The position numbers were made by a program, and so were the translations under genes. The notes under the pieces are model-generated. The model saw only the letters and a list, made by a program, of their open reading frames with translations, was not told where the DNA came from and did no database searches. Below are positions 37,533 through 48,799 of a stretch of DNA of 64,000 nucleotides, piece after piece. The stretch comes from Flaccisagitta enflata (Eukaryota > Chaetognatha > Sagittoidea > Aphragmophora): assembly GCA_965153355.1 (NCBI GenBank), contig OZ231127.1:16058001-16122000 (forward strand). The letters run 5' to 3'. The first letter of the stretch is position 1; every line of letters starts with the position of its first letter.

Positions 37533-37642
37533 CTTTTATCCAAACAGGCGATCCATGAGTGCTGATGAAAATTGGCATTCTGCTGTTGAACTTGTTGTTG
37601 TTGAGTCTGCTGCAGCTGTTGTTGCAGTAGACCCGCGATCAT
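37533..37642 (-). CDS. Epac: Epac exon 1 with start codon (Gln-rich N-terminus)
   Basis: Epac proteins are cAMP-activated guanine nucleotide exchange factors for Rap GTPases. The exon starts at ATG 37642-37640 (MIAGLLQQQLQQTQ), has an in-frame TGA six codons upstream, and ends at donor AG|GTAAGG. Its last residues, SWIACLDK plus the split Arg codon, match the N-terminus of vertebrate Epac2 (EWIACLDKRP) and join in frame to exon 2. The Gln-rich stretch in front is a local low-complexity insertion. Exons 1-3 together give 114 residues (110+143+89 bp). The intron to exon 2 is about 4.4 kb and contains a 622-bp foldback element. Confidence 0.9.
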
Positions 37643-37724
37643 CTTCACACAAAAAGATCAGTGTCTATATACTCCTGTCATTTCGAAACAAGGAACAGAC
37701 AAATAAGGCGTAGCCGGCCAGTAG

Positions 37725-38048
37725 TAGAGTGGGCTCAATTTGGGCATTCGAATGAAACATAATTTCCAGGTACTTTTCATGTTCTATTTGCATATCAAGA
37801 CCCTAATCTCATTGGAAAATCGATTTGAACTTCATCTAGGTACTCCGTCTTCAATGTTGTAGTTGTATAGAATTACTATGGCAGAAATTTCTCTCACAAC
37901 TCCAGCAATAAGATTTTATACAACTACAGCATTGATGACGGAGTGCCTAGATCAGGCATAATCGTTTTAACGTGCAAAAGGAACAAAAAAGTGCTTGGAA
38001 ATGATGTTTCATTCGAATGCCCAAATAGTGCCCATTCTAGCCAACAGT
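37725..38048. mobile_element. Foldback element, arms about 145 bp
   Basis: GTGGGCTCAATTTGGGCATT on the left and AATGCCCAAATAGTGCCCAT on the right begin arms that also share ACTCCGTC and TATACAACTAC. It lies just upstream of the Epac start codon. Confidence 0.78.
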
Positions 38049-38469
38049 CATCGAGGGGGTTTCCGTTCTATCTGTAGCTTGTTAAAATAGTGTTTTAGGA
38101 TAGCCGAAAGTCGATATAGCGATACGCTCGTAAGGACGATACACTTTTTTTATTACATAAATCATAGGAAACTTTTTGTTAGAGACATGAGTCTGAGATT
38201 TGCGAAAGAATTTAAGAACAAAATAAAAATATGCTCAGGCTGAGATTCAGTTTTGGAAATTTTTAGAAATTTTTTATCAAGAATCTTATAGATATAAATG
38301 ACAAATAATCAAACTTGATTAACTAGTAAAATAGAAATTGACTGAAGTGAGTTGACCTACTACAGTTGATGTTTCCTATTGCTACGCCATGATGATGATC
38401 ATTTTTCTCTTACTGTTGCCGTGACAATAATTGTTGGTCATGTATAAGCAAATTTGGTGTAAAATGCTA

Positions 38470-39455
38470 AATGTAAAAAAAAATTGTAACTATGGCAAAA
38501 TAAAAAAAGACAGTAATTTTCAAAATGATATTGTGAGCTCATTTTTTAGAGCAGCTTTACAATTTTCTAGACTATGATAGTTTGTCAAATTTGCTACTTA
38601 GCAAAACAATCAGATCTTGAAAAAATTGATTTTTGCGCCCATAGCATTGATTTTTGCAAAATTTGTCTATTGAACAATCGCCGAGTTGGTATCAGTTTAA
38701 GTTTAGATTTAACTTTGAAAATCAACTGTGAGCTCAATTTTTAGAGCAAGATCAAAAATTTTGAGATGGTGATAGCATGTCAAATTTCTGACACAGTGAA
38801 AAAATCAGAACTCAAAAAAGTTTATTTTTGTAACTGCAACATTGATTTTTGTAAAATTGGTTGAAGTTGGGTAGTAAAAATAAAAAAAACATTTATTCAG
38901 AATTGATTTCAAATGTTTATTTTTTTTCTGTAGCTTCATATTTCTTTTAGATGATGATAGTATGACAAGTTTTTGACACAGCAAAAAAATCAGAACTCAA
39001 AAAAGTGTATTTTTGCACTAGTATCATCAATTTTTGTAAATAGACCTCCGATGAAAACTCTTGAATTGAATTCCAGTTTTGACAGATCTTACAAGAATTG
39101 ATGTAGAAGGTACAAAAATAGACTTTTTTGAATTCTGATTTTTTTGCTACGTCAGAAATTTGACCTGCTATAACCATCTCAAAAATATTGATCTTGCTCT
39201 AAAAATCGAGCTCAGACTAAGTTTTCAAAGTTTGATCTGAACTGAAACCTATTCGGTGGTGGTTCAATTGACAAATTTTGCAAAACTTAATGCTGCGGGC
39301 GCAAAAATCAATTTTTTCAAGATCTGATTTTTCTACCAGGTAGCAAATTTGACAAACTATCACAATGTAAAAAATTATAAAGCTGCTCTGAAAAATGAGC
39401 TCACAATATTATTTTGAAAATTACTGTCTTTTTCTATTTTGCCATAGTTATGTTG
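38470..39455. mobile_element. Long foldback element, arms about 450 bp
   Basis: AACTATGGCAAAATAAAAAA on the left and TTTTCTATTTTGCCATAGTT on the right. Between them an inner unit of about 190 bp (GAGCTCA ... TTTTTAGAGCA ... GTCAAATT) occurs twice on each arm. Confidence 0.8.
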
Positions 39456-39513
39456 TTTCATCTTGAAATGTCTGATTATTCAGTCATGAGTACGCGCGCG
39501 ACTGAGACAGAGA

Positions 39514-39514
<1 letters not shown>

Positions 39515-39601
<87 letters not shown>
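39515..39601. repeat. (GA)n microsatellite
   Basis: About 85 bp of GA. Confidence 0.97.
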
Positions 39602-39605
<4 letters not shown>

Positions 39606-39639
39606 AACCAAAATTAAGAACTCAATTTTTTTCTGACAA

Positions 39640-39890
39640 CTTGTTGAGCTTTTTGTTGAAGGCGAAATTGTCTCCGTCACGTCGGCAGCTCGTGCATGGT
39701 CCACCAATCAACGCTCTCTATTTCCGTTCAGCGCCAAGGCGCCGTCTCTCAGCCAATCAGAATCACGAAAAACCATTGACAACAGCATCACCCGGAAACA
39801 CGGCGACGCAATACGCAACTATCACAAAACCCCCTTCAGTCTTCACCATCAACATAAGATTGCAACTACGATGAGAAACTGCTGTAGCGC
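39640..39890. promoter_or_regulatory. Non-repetitive island with CCAAT boxes
   Basis: GC-richer, repeat-free DNA with CAGCCAATCAGAATCACG and CCACCAATCAACG. It is 2.1 kb upstream of the Epac start codon, so it could be the Epac promoter or a 5' exon. This is a weak inference from composition and CCAAT sequences only. Confidence 0.25.
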
Positions 39891-40048
39891 ACCCGTTTTT
39901 AAGGAATGCTCACTGACAAAACAAGAAACTCGATGTTCCGTGAAGATTTAGTAATTATATCCTTTTTTGGCATACTGCTGAAGCATGATTGTATCTTATT
40001 CCTTGACATTAGCTCTAGTGAAGCGCAACTGTACTTTAACACAAGTAA

Positions 40049-40312
<264 letters not shown>

Positions 40313-40413
40313 GAAATAACGACAACATAAACAACACACATATTCAACAACACTTATCGGCAAAATCCACAAATGAGCAACAAAGTGAATGAATTGCCAC
40401 TCGCCGAACAGTA

Positions 40414-40545
40414 AAGACGACGACGACGACGACGAGGAAGAAAAGAGTGACGAGGACGACGACGACAATGACGGTTTTGACGACGATGACGGTTTTGACG
40501 ACGATGACGACGATGACGATAATCGACGATAATGACGACGCTTAT
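40414..40545. repeat. (GAC/GAT)n tract
   Basis: GACGAC units, then three GACGGTTTTGACGACGAT units. It gives an Asp-rich frame without splice or family support. Confidence 0.85.
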
Positions 40546-40751
40546 GAGGGCTTGAATGTAAGAAAACCGTTAGCGCTTAAGAGCCCAAGTTTGCCGATAA
40601 TAGTTGCAGGCGCTGAAGAGCAGAAGCCAAGAGGGCAAAGCTAAGGGCAAAGCTAAGATCAAACTTGGCCAAAGGGGCAAGTGGAATTTCAAAATGCTTG
40701 AGTGCGCTTCTTTTACCGCTTGTCCACCACAAACTTCCAACCGCCACTTAC

Positions 40752-41420
<669 letters not shown>

Positions 41421-41429
41421 TCTGTTTTT

Positions 41430-41750
41430 CCGTCTGTACAAACAGACAGAGATAAGAAGACTGATACAGTCATTCAGAGAGTGGCAATTGAGATGACACA
41501 GCTTTGGTATTTTCCTTCCTTCCTGTCTGCACTCTGCATTTCTATTTTGCAGTAGTTCTCTTTATTGACACAAACATCTAGCTACTGGCTAGATTACTCG
41601 AAACTAATTCAAGCATTCTATTCACACTTATATTGTAAGGACTAAGGAGGTGTCCATATCATAATGCCGGTGATTTAATTTCAAAAATGAAGTACGGCCA
41701 AAAAAATGTAGTACGACAAAAAAAGTCACATGAACACAGAAGTCGAAACC
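41430..41750. other. No feature seen
   Basis: Mixed DNA without clear structure. Confidence 0.35.
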
Positions 41751-41756
41751 AATGGA

Positions 41757-41845
41757 AACAAGGCCAAGTAAGCCAATAGGTGCGCCGTGTAGATCGAACA
41801 GACGGACCAGTTATAGCGGTATGATGGCGCACCTAGAAACATCCA
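41757..41845 (-). mobile_element. Short HP-related element, GGTGCGCC type
   Basis: AACAAGGCCAAGTAAGCCAA, AGGTGCGCCGTGTAGATCG and an end ATGATGGCGCACCTA. The two ends carry GGTGCGCC and its complement GGCGCACC. Confidence 0.7.
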
Positions 41846-41849
41846 CATT

Positions 41850-42990
41850 TCGTATACAATACGTTTCATTGTTAGCCAGGGGAAGTGAAAATTTTGAAAT
41901 AGTCAAAAATGTCCATCTTTTGTTCTTAGGTACATGTATACGTTTGGTAAGACCATTTAACACAATTTTAGCCCAAATACCGATTGTGGAGAGGCGCAAA
42001 CAACCCCAAACTTATCCCTAGTCTACATGAAATATTTTGTCAGTAAATCTATTTCATTCAAAAAATCATAACTCAGTCGTTTTTTAATGGAATTAGGAAA
42101 AATTGGTGACCAAAATGTAGAGTTTTTTAAGGGGCATCCGATGCTTTTTTGCGCGACTAAATCGGTCCTGCCGTTCAAAAGATATGGTCACATAAAGATG
42201 AAAAAGGGAGAAAAAAAGTCAAAATATGAAAAAAAATGTTTTTTTCCTCATAGTTTCGTCTTCAATACATTTTTTTTCATTCTTTCTACCTTGTCTGGTT
42301 CTGACGGCTGTGTTGAGTGCTCACCTGACAGCTTGGTCAGGTTTGAGCAAAAAATGATTTTTGAGTGGTAAAAAACCACCAAAACTACTACCTGAATTAA
42401 TAAAAATGCAAGTTTTTCACTGAAGTGCTTGAATTGGACTATTTTTTTCATCTGAGCAGTATAATGCGTGCTGGTTAGTTTATTTGAGCTTCCATGCATC
42501 ATATCTAAGAGTTTCAAACATCAGAATCAAGTTGATGCAGAGAAATAGCCATGCAAATTTACAAATTTTCACCTTTGATGAACAGACAGTTCCATAATGA
42601 TTTTGAAGATTTTTTTTAAATCAATCACAGTTGGTGCTTCATTTTTCATCACAAACATTGAGGAACTGAAATATAGGAACTATGAAAGCAGACATCGTGA
42701 GTAGAACAAGGTGTGATTGCTCATGCATGGCAGTGCGATTACTACATAATCTTCACCTCAAAACAACTTTTTTTTTCCTCTTTTTGCATTTAGAGATTTT
42801 GACTCATGCACCTTTATTTGAGTATAAGTTCAAAACAAATCAAGCTACATATGTGGGATTGCGCTCAAAAGAAAGCCCTTGAAAAAATCTTTCATTTGGT
42901 CACTTATAAAACATGTCCTGAGTGAACCAAAGGTGCCAAAATCTACTATAGAAAAACTTGCGTTTTTTTTAATTCGCGTAGTTGCATTTG
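41850..42990. other. No gene recognised
   Basis: AT-rich DNA. Frames of up to 94 codons on both strands show no family signature. Confidence 0.4.
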
Positions 42991-42993
42991 TAA

Positions 42994-43159
42994 TAACAAG
43001 GCCGAATACACGGTCACCTTAATCGCATGCGGGTGGGTAGGGGCTGTTTTTGAGGTCACTTGATCATTTGGGCAGGAGCAGTGAGGCCAAAGACAGCAAA
43101 AAAACAAGAAAAGTAGTGTTACCAACGGCCTGATGGAGTTGCGTAGCACGCGACTAAAA
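42994..43159 (-). mobile_element. HP element
   Basis: AACAAGGCCGAATACACGGT, GGTGGGTAGGGGC, GGGCAGGAGCAGTGAGGCC and the end GTTGCGTAGCACGCGACT plus A's. A second copy, HP GTTGCG type (AACAAGGCCGAATACACAGC, GTTGCGGACGGGTGGGCAGG), follows to about 43240 and is truncated. Confidence 0.85.
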
Positions 43160-43594
43160 ACAAGGCCGAATACACAGCCACCAGTTGCGGACGGGTGGGC
43201 AGGGGCGGAAAAGCGCATTTTCCCACTTTTCAACTGTGGAGGGATTGAATGGAGTGAGCGGTGCGAGCGAACAAATGTAGCAAGCAACAGAGTGGCCCGT
43301 CAAAACACTCACACTCCGCAGAGCTTTGCTTTGCAACGCTCGCTTCACTTTCGCCAGCCATTTGGGTGCTTCACATAGCGAAAGTTGGTTTTTTTTTTAC
43401 CTTTTTTACCTTATATAATTGAATTATTTTGGGACTTTTATCATAATTTTCTTTTTATTAAGAGTAATTTATTTTCTATATTTAGCAATTCTATTTTGAG
43501 AACCTAATGTGCATTATGCATTGGAATAAATTAACAGGCTTATAATTTTTAAATTAGCTATCATTTATTTTTCATCCTAATAAAATTTAAATCT

Positions 43595-43805
43595 GTTTTT
43601 GGTTGCGTGCTACGCGACTCTACACCTCGCTTTGTTGGTCGGTTGGTCGGTTGGTCGGTTAGTTGATTGGTCGGTCGGTCCCTATTTTACTTTTATGTTT
43701 TTGCGGTCTTTAGCCTGACTGCACTTGCCTAAGTGCTTTAGTAACTCAAATACTGCCCCTGCCCACCCGCATGCGACTAAGGTAGCTGTGTATCTGGCCT
43801 TGTTT
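43595..43805 (+). mobile_element. HP element
   Basis: GGTTGCGTGCTACGCGACTC, CACCTCGCTTTGTTGGTC, a GGTTGGTC tract, TGCACTTGCCTAAGTG, GCCCCTGCCCACCCGCATGC, ending TATCTGGCCTTGTT. Confidence 0.88.
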
Positions 43806-44177
43806 AAATAAGCTCTTTTACATTTTATGTACTGATATTTTAGTCTATTCCCAAAGATACCATGATTTTCTGAAACAAATGTCCTTTTAGTAAAAAACTA
43901 CACAGGATTTTACTGATTTCTAGAATTTTTGTAAGAACTAGACTAAAATTAAAATGGAAGATGAAGGAATTTTGAGAAAAAATTATGTGAAGCACCCAAG
44001 CGCACCATTCATTGGCTCGCTCACTAATTTCGGTCACTCCATTGTGGGCAGTTGTAATTCATGAATGTGTGTCTATGCTGTATACGCGTTGAACCGCCCG
44101 AACCATGCCCTCTCTCTCGCTCTCTCTTTCTCATAGAAACAATGCCCATGCAACGGTCAATTATGAAAGAAGTAAGA

Positions 44178-44352
44178 AAACAACTACACCCCGCTATGTC
44201 GGTCCATTGGTCAGTCGGTACCCTTTTGACTTTTTCAGCGTTTTTTAGCTTTTTGAGCATACGGCTCCTGCCCAGATGCCCAAGTGACCTTCTCCAACAC
44301 TGCTCCTACCCACCCGCACGCGACTAGGGTAGCCGTGTATCCGGCCTTGTTG
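44178..44352 (+). mobile_element. HP element, hairpin end truncated
   Basis: CTACACCCCGCTATGTCGGT, CGGCTCCTGCCCAGATGCC, CTACCCACCCGCACGCGACT, ending TATCCGGCCTTGTT at 44352. Confidence 0.85.
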
Positions 44353-44440
44353 ACTTATGCTAGGCTGGTCGCGTCGAGCCGTTAGACAGATTTGGACGCC
44401 AAAGGCCAACGGATCACAAATTTTACATAGTTCATCCTAT

Positions 44441-44573
44441 AAGAAGGCCGTATACGCGGCAGCATTAGTCGCGGATGGGTGGGCAGGAGCGGAAAAAGAC
44501 GAAACACAACTTTGTGACCGACCAACCGACGCACCAAAAAGTGTTTTATAGAGTCGCGTGTCCGCGAATAAAA
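44441..44573 (-). mobile_element. HP element (GTCGCGGA type) with empty-site counterpart
   Basis: AAGGCCGTATACGCGGCAGC, AGTCGCGGATGGGTGGGCAG, and the end GAGTCGCGTGTCCGCGAATA plus A's. The sister sequence at about 45510-45535 lacks it. Confidence 0.9.
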
Positions 44574-44819
44574 AGTTAAAAATCAAAACGCCATGTCAAG
44601 AGCCGTTTTCATTTGTTTGTATTTGAATATTATTGAAAGACTTTAGCGTAGCTTATACTTACAGTTGAAATATCGCTGTTTCAAAATGGTAATTAACCTC
44701 TCCATGGTCTACATTGATAGATGATCATAAAAATGCGATAATTTAGTCATACATATGACAGACCAATTATTTCGTGTTAGATTCATGAAAATGATATTGA
44801 AATTGAGCGTTTTTTGACA

Positions 44820-45137
44820 AAACAATGCCGGATACACGGCAGGACAGTTGTGGACAGTTGGGCAGGAGCAGTAAAGCCAAACCGCCCAGAATTCAACAAG
44901 GCCGGATACACGGCCAAAACCAGTTGCGGACGGGTGGGCAGGGGCTGAATTGCGCGATTTCACACTTTTCGACTCATGCTTACGGACGGACGGACCAACG
45001 GACGGACGGACGGACAGACGGACGGACAAAGGCTCTTATAGAGTTGCATGTCCGCAACTAAAATGGGACGGACGGACGGACTGACGGACTTACCGACCGA
45101 CATGGCAAGGTGTACAGTCGCGTGTCTGCGACTAAAA
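44820..45137 (-). mobile_element. Nested pair of HP elements
   Basis: The outer copy starts AACAATGCCGGATACACGGC at 44821 and resumes at about 45063 (GGGACGGACGG ... GGTGTACAGTCGCGTGTCTG, A run). Inside it, at 44894-45062, is a complete GTTGCG-type copy ending GTTGCATGTCCGCAACTAAA. The sister region at about 45770 has neither. Confidence 0.9.
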
Positions 45138-45429
45138 ATGAATTTGCCGCAGCCGCGTTCACTATCCCCGCCATCAATGGACCTCTACAAATCTGTTTTT
45201 ATCTAATAGCTGCTACGTGTTACAGAGAAAAAAATATCCATCACTAGTTTCATGTTCTCCGTGTAAAGACGATTCGAATGATGTGCTGAATGATATACTT
45301 ACTATAAGTCTTCAATTACAAAAGTTCGGAAAGGAAAAAAAGTCTTCTGAACCGCTTTTGATACGATCGTAATTGTGCGCCGCCAAAAACAGCCACCACC
45401 AAATGGATTTTTGTTCGATTAAATTTTTT

Positions 45430-45825
45430 TAACTTACGCAAGGCTGGCCGCGCCGAGCCGCTACACCGATTTGGACGCGGTCAACGGCGTTCTATCACAA
45501 ATTTTACATAGTTTATCCTATAAAAAAGTATGAATCAAAACGGCATATTAAGAACCGTTTCTGTTTGTTTGTAATTAATAATATTTCAATATTTTAGCAT
45601 ACGTTATAGATGTAGTTCAAACACCGCTGTTTCACGCTGGTAATTGGCATCCCCATGACTTACCTTGATATAAAATGATTGAAAGTAAATTTTCTACTCT
45701 TGTATATGACATAAATCATTCATTATGTGTTCTATATATGAGAATTATGTTAAAAATGAGCGATTTTTGACAAAAATTAAATTCGCCTCAGTCGCGTTCA
45801 CTTGCCCCCGCTATCATTGTATCAA
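45430..45825. repeat. Copy 2 of the duplicated LCAT 3' flank (uninterrupted)
   Basis: Shares several blocks in order with 44346-45180 and ends beside the acyltransferase stop codon. It provides the empty sites for two HP insertions. Confidence 0.85.
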
Positions 45826-45835
45826 TACAGGAAAG

Positions 45836-46154
45836 TCATTTTTCGATGAATATTTTTTCCAGATAGGCGAATATTTCGTCGTTCTTCATCAGATCTCCGT
45901 GAGTGATTCCGTCAAACATTCGCGTCTCGACCTTGACGCCCTCATCGCCGTCAACTTCCTTCTTTGTAGCGCTTCGTCGATGATCGTCCCCGGAACCCCT
46001 CGTCGACATCTTCCTCAACCATCGTCGACATTGTTGAAGACTCTCGAGGTTGACGGTGCCGTCGCCGTCGCCGAGGATCTTTTGGATGGGTTGGTCACCG
46101 GAAGTGAAGCCAGAATCCGTGTAGACGAACTTCAACGCAGTCGGAATACCACGA
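45836..46154 (-). CDS. PLA2G15: LCAT/PLA2G15-like acyltransferase, last exon
   Basis: The 319-bp terminal exon has an acceptor (cattcag) at 46156-46155 and stop TGA at 45838-45836. It encodes RGIPTALKFVYTDSGF, then GDGDGTVNLESLQQCRRW, which holds the catalytic Asp. After a basic, Ser-rich insert (RKMSTRGSGDDHRRSATKKE) comes MFDGITHGDLMKNDEIFAYL with the catalytic His. The protein ends FIEK. The insert between Asp and His is longer than in vertebrate PLA2G15. A poly-G run lies just upstream of the acceptor. Confidence 0.93.
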
Positions 46155-46159
46155 CTGAA

Positions 46160-47400
46160 TGGGGGGGGGGAGGTAGAAGAAGGTAATAGAATTAGCACAG
46201 ACGAATATGAAATACAAAAAGTTAACCCCCCAAAAATGTAGCACTCACCCATACAGCCTCAACCACTGAATGAAGAAAGGCATATAAAATAGGATTGACA
46301 GTTTATATCAATACAATTAGCCTCATCGGAGCGATTTTTAAATTTCATTCTCAATTTACAGTTACAGCTTAAAAACTAACTAAAAATAACATTTTTTTAA
46401 ATTTTTCTATGAATGCAATTTTTCGCTAGTTTTCTTGCAATAAATCTAGACTGGGAATGAAATTCCAAAATCACACAGATGAGGCTAATTGTGTTGATAA
46501 AAGCTTCCATTCTCTATTCTATATTTCTTTCTTCAATCAGCGATTGAGGCCATAAGGGGGCTGCTACAGTTTTGGTGGGTTAACTTCTTGTATTTCACTT
46601 TCGTCTGTAGAATAAGGCCGAAAAAACGACTAATAGGTACAGTCGCTTGTTGGTGCGCGGAGGCCACAATGCCCATTAATAATCATTACAGCCAATTTCA
46701 CTCCATCCGCATGACGCCTTACGATCATACAATCATCCTTCCTTAAGACCTAAGACTTAAGATCTTTAGACCTTATGACTTGTGGCAACATTGCTTTATA
46801 AAAAAATACATAAAAACAAAGGATGAGAGTCTTGGTGCTTAATCCGGACCCCTCACAACTATCCTTCATCAATAAAAACATCACTAAAAAACCATGGCAA
46901 AAATAGTCTTTCATATGCAGATAACCTAATCCCCGTAGAACCATTGCATTCTCGCATCTAAAAACGCGCTGATAATGGGTCTGCCAAAATGGGTCACCAT
47001 AACGGGCAGTCTCACTTACCCTGGCGTCACGCAACAACCCAGCCCTCCCGAGCCAGAGCCATAGGCCATCATTTTTGTGGGGTTCATGTTTATGAACCCG
47101 GCAAAGATTTATTTAGTGATGATATTTTCATGGTAAAGGCTTTCGATTGATAAATGATAATGTTACGAGTTTTACTTGGATCTTTATTTTGACGATTGAA
47201 TGAGTAGGTATTGTGAAAAAGGTTGGTTGAAAAAGGTGAATAATTTTAAGAGTTGAAGTACTCAATTTGTCTAATTGTTTCACTAAGATAAAAGGAAGTT
47301 ATACTCTGCGATAGTAAGAAAATCTAACGAGAGTCTTGAGCATTCTGCATATTCATTTCAAGTTATGATGATTGAGCTGCATTATGCAAATCAGGTCATC
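46160..47400. other. LCAT intron, no exon seen
   Basis: The intron between the last two exons. A decayed HP-like piece (AATAAGGCCGAAAAAACGAC) is at 46612. No coding match was found. Confidence 0.45.
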
Positions 47401-47479
47401 GAATAATTATCCAGTAAGTTGAAAGATGATGCCTTCGGTACAACAACAGCAAAAACAAAAACAAAACAGAAACAAAACA

Positions 47480-47832
<353 letters not shown>

Positions 47833-47833
47833 T

Positions 47834-47884
47834 CAGTGTACAAACCTATAAATACAACAACAGTGTACAAACCTATAAATACAA
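47834..47884. repeat. 27-bp duplication of the splice donor
   Basis: The string CAGTGTACAAACCTATAAAT occurs at 47834 and 47861 (27-bp period). On the minus strand each copy is TATAG|GTTTGT, so two identical donors lie 27 bp apart in the same phase. Confidence 0.93.
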
Positions 47885-48077
47885 TACGCAGAGACGCCTG
47901 GAATGGGAACATCCTGAGTGGAGTTCTTGACGTGGTCATGATTGATTTTGCCGACTGGATAGTTGAGATCAGCGAAGAATTGATCGTAATTCGCCGTCGT
48001 GAAGTTTCTCGTCGGCGTCGAGGCGAAGACGAAGTTCGAAGGAGTCCACAAGTTGACACTCGGAAGCAGCAACGTCC
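47873..48077 (-). CDS. PLA2G15: LCAT/PLA2G15-like acyltransferase, exon n-1
   Basis: The exon starts after acceptor aatgaag at 48078 and ends in phase 2 (TATAG|GTTTGT). It encodes TLLLPSVNLWTPSNFVFAST, then PTRNFTTANYDQFFADLNYP and IPGVSAYCIY. These match the family's WLLPY, TPTRNYT-DY--FF-DIGF and PGV--HCLYG blocks. The last codon joins the next exon to give YSRGIPTA. The donor sequence is duplicated 27 bp further on, and a long (GTT)n tract starts right behind it. Confidence 0.93.
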
Positions 48078-48125
48078 CTTCATTGGAACGAAACGTGGCA
48101 TAAGCGATTTAAGACAAAAAGCTGT

Positions 48126-48726
48126 TTGTCGGGAAAAAAGTCGAAGTCAGTCTTCGACTTTTTGACATATTCGAGAAAAACTTGGTTTTCATTTTCTTAT
48201 TAAAAAGTTGAAGATCTCCACCGACCGATTGGGGCCTCCAATGAAATTGATAGGGTAAGTAAATTTGATAATTCTCTTTCATTTGGCGCCAAGCAGAATG
48301 CTCTACAACAAATATTTTTTGCTCGTGATTTTTTAAAGATTTATTTATGAAAAATTCGAATGAAATTTTTTTTATATCTTACAATTCTGTGTAGGGTCAA
48401 TAAAAGAGTGTATTTATGTTTGGTTGAGCATGCAAATACAAGAAAACATGTTTATGAGCACAGCTGCTCATCTGTGAGGGCGTTTTTGAGCATTTCAGCT
48501 CATTTAGCTCACTTAGCTCAGTCTATTCTTTCTGATTTCAAATATGATAAATAAATAAATATTTTCAAACTTGTTTAAGCAAGCAAATTAAAAAACAAGG
48601 CCGTATACACAGCAGCATTAGTCGCGGACGGGTTGGCAGGAGCGGAAAACCTAAAAAAAAAACCACTTTGTTACGGACCGACCGATGCACCGACGGACCA
48701 ACCAACCGACGGACCAAAAAGTGGCT
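48126..48726. mobile_element. Partial GAGCTAAATGAGCT-family copy plus HP element
   Basis: GTCGAAGTCAGTCTTCGACT, CCACCGACCGATTGGGGCCT, GAGCACAGCTGCTCATCTG and ATTTAGCTCACTTAGCTCA are family blocks. A minus-oriented HP element (AACAAGGCCGTATACACAGC, AGTCGCGGACGGGTTGGCAG) sits at 48594-48726 without its palindrome. Confidence 0.75.
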
Positions 48727-48799
48727 TATCGGGAAAAAAATTGAAGTCAGTCTTCGACTTTTTGGCATATTCGAGAGAAACATGATTTTCATTTTCTTA

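Larger units (their letters stand above)
44346..45180. repeat. Copy 1 of a duplicated LCAT 3' flank, with two insertions
   Basis: Homologous to 45430-45825 (TTACGCAAGGCTGGCCGCGC-like start, TCACAAATTTTACATAGTT, AACACCGCTGTTTCA, GAGCGATTTTTGACAAAA, GCGTTCAC). It is interrupted by HP insertions at 44441-44573 and 44820-45137. Copy 2 abuts the acyltransferase stop codon. Confidence 0.85.

Noticed and set aside
40414-40560. Asp-rich plus-strand frame
   Set aside because: It is a GAC/GAT microsatellite, with no acceptor, donor or homology.
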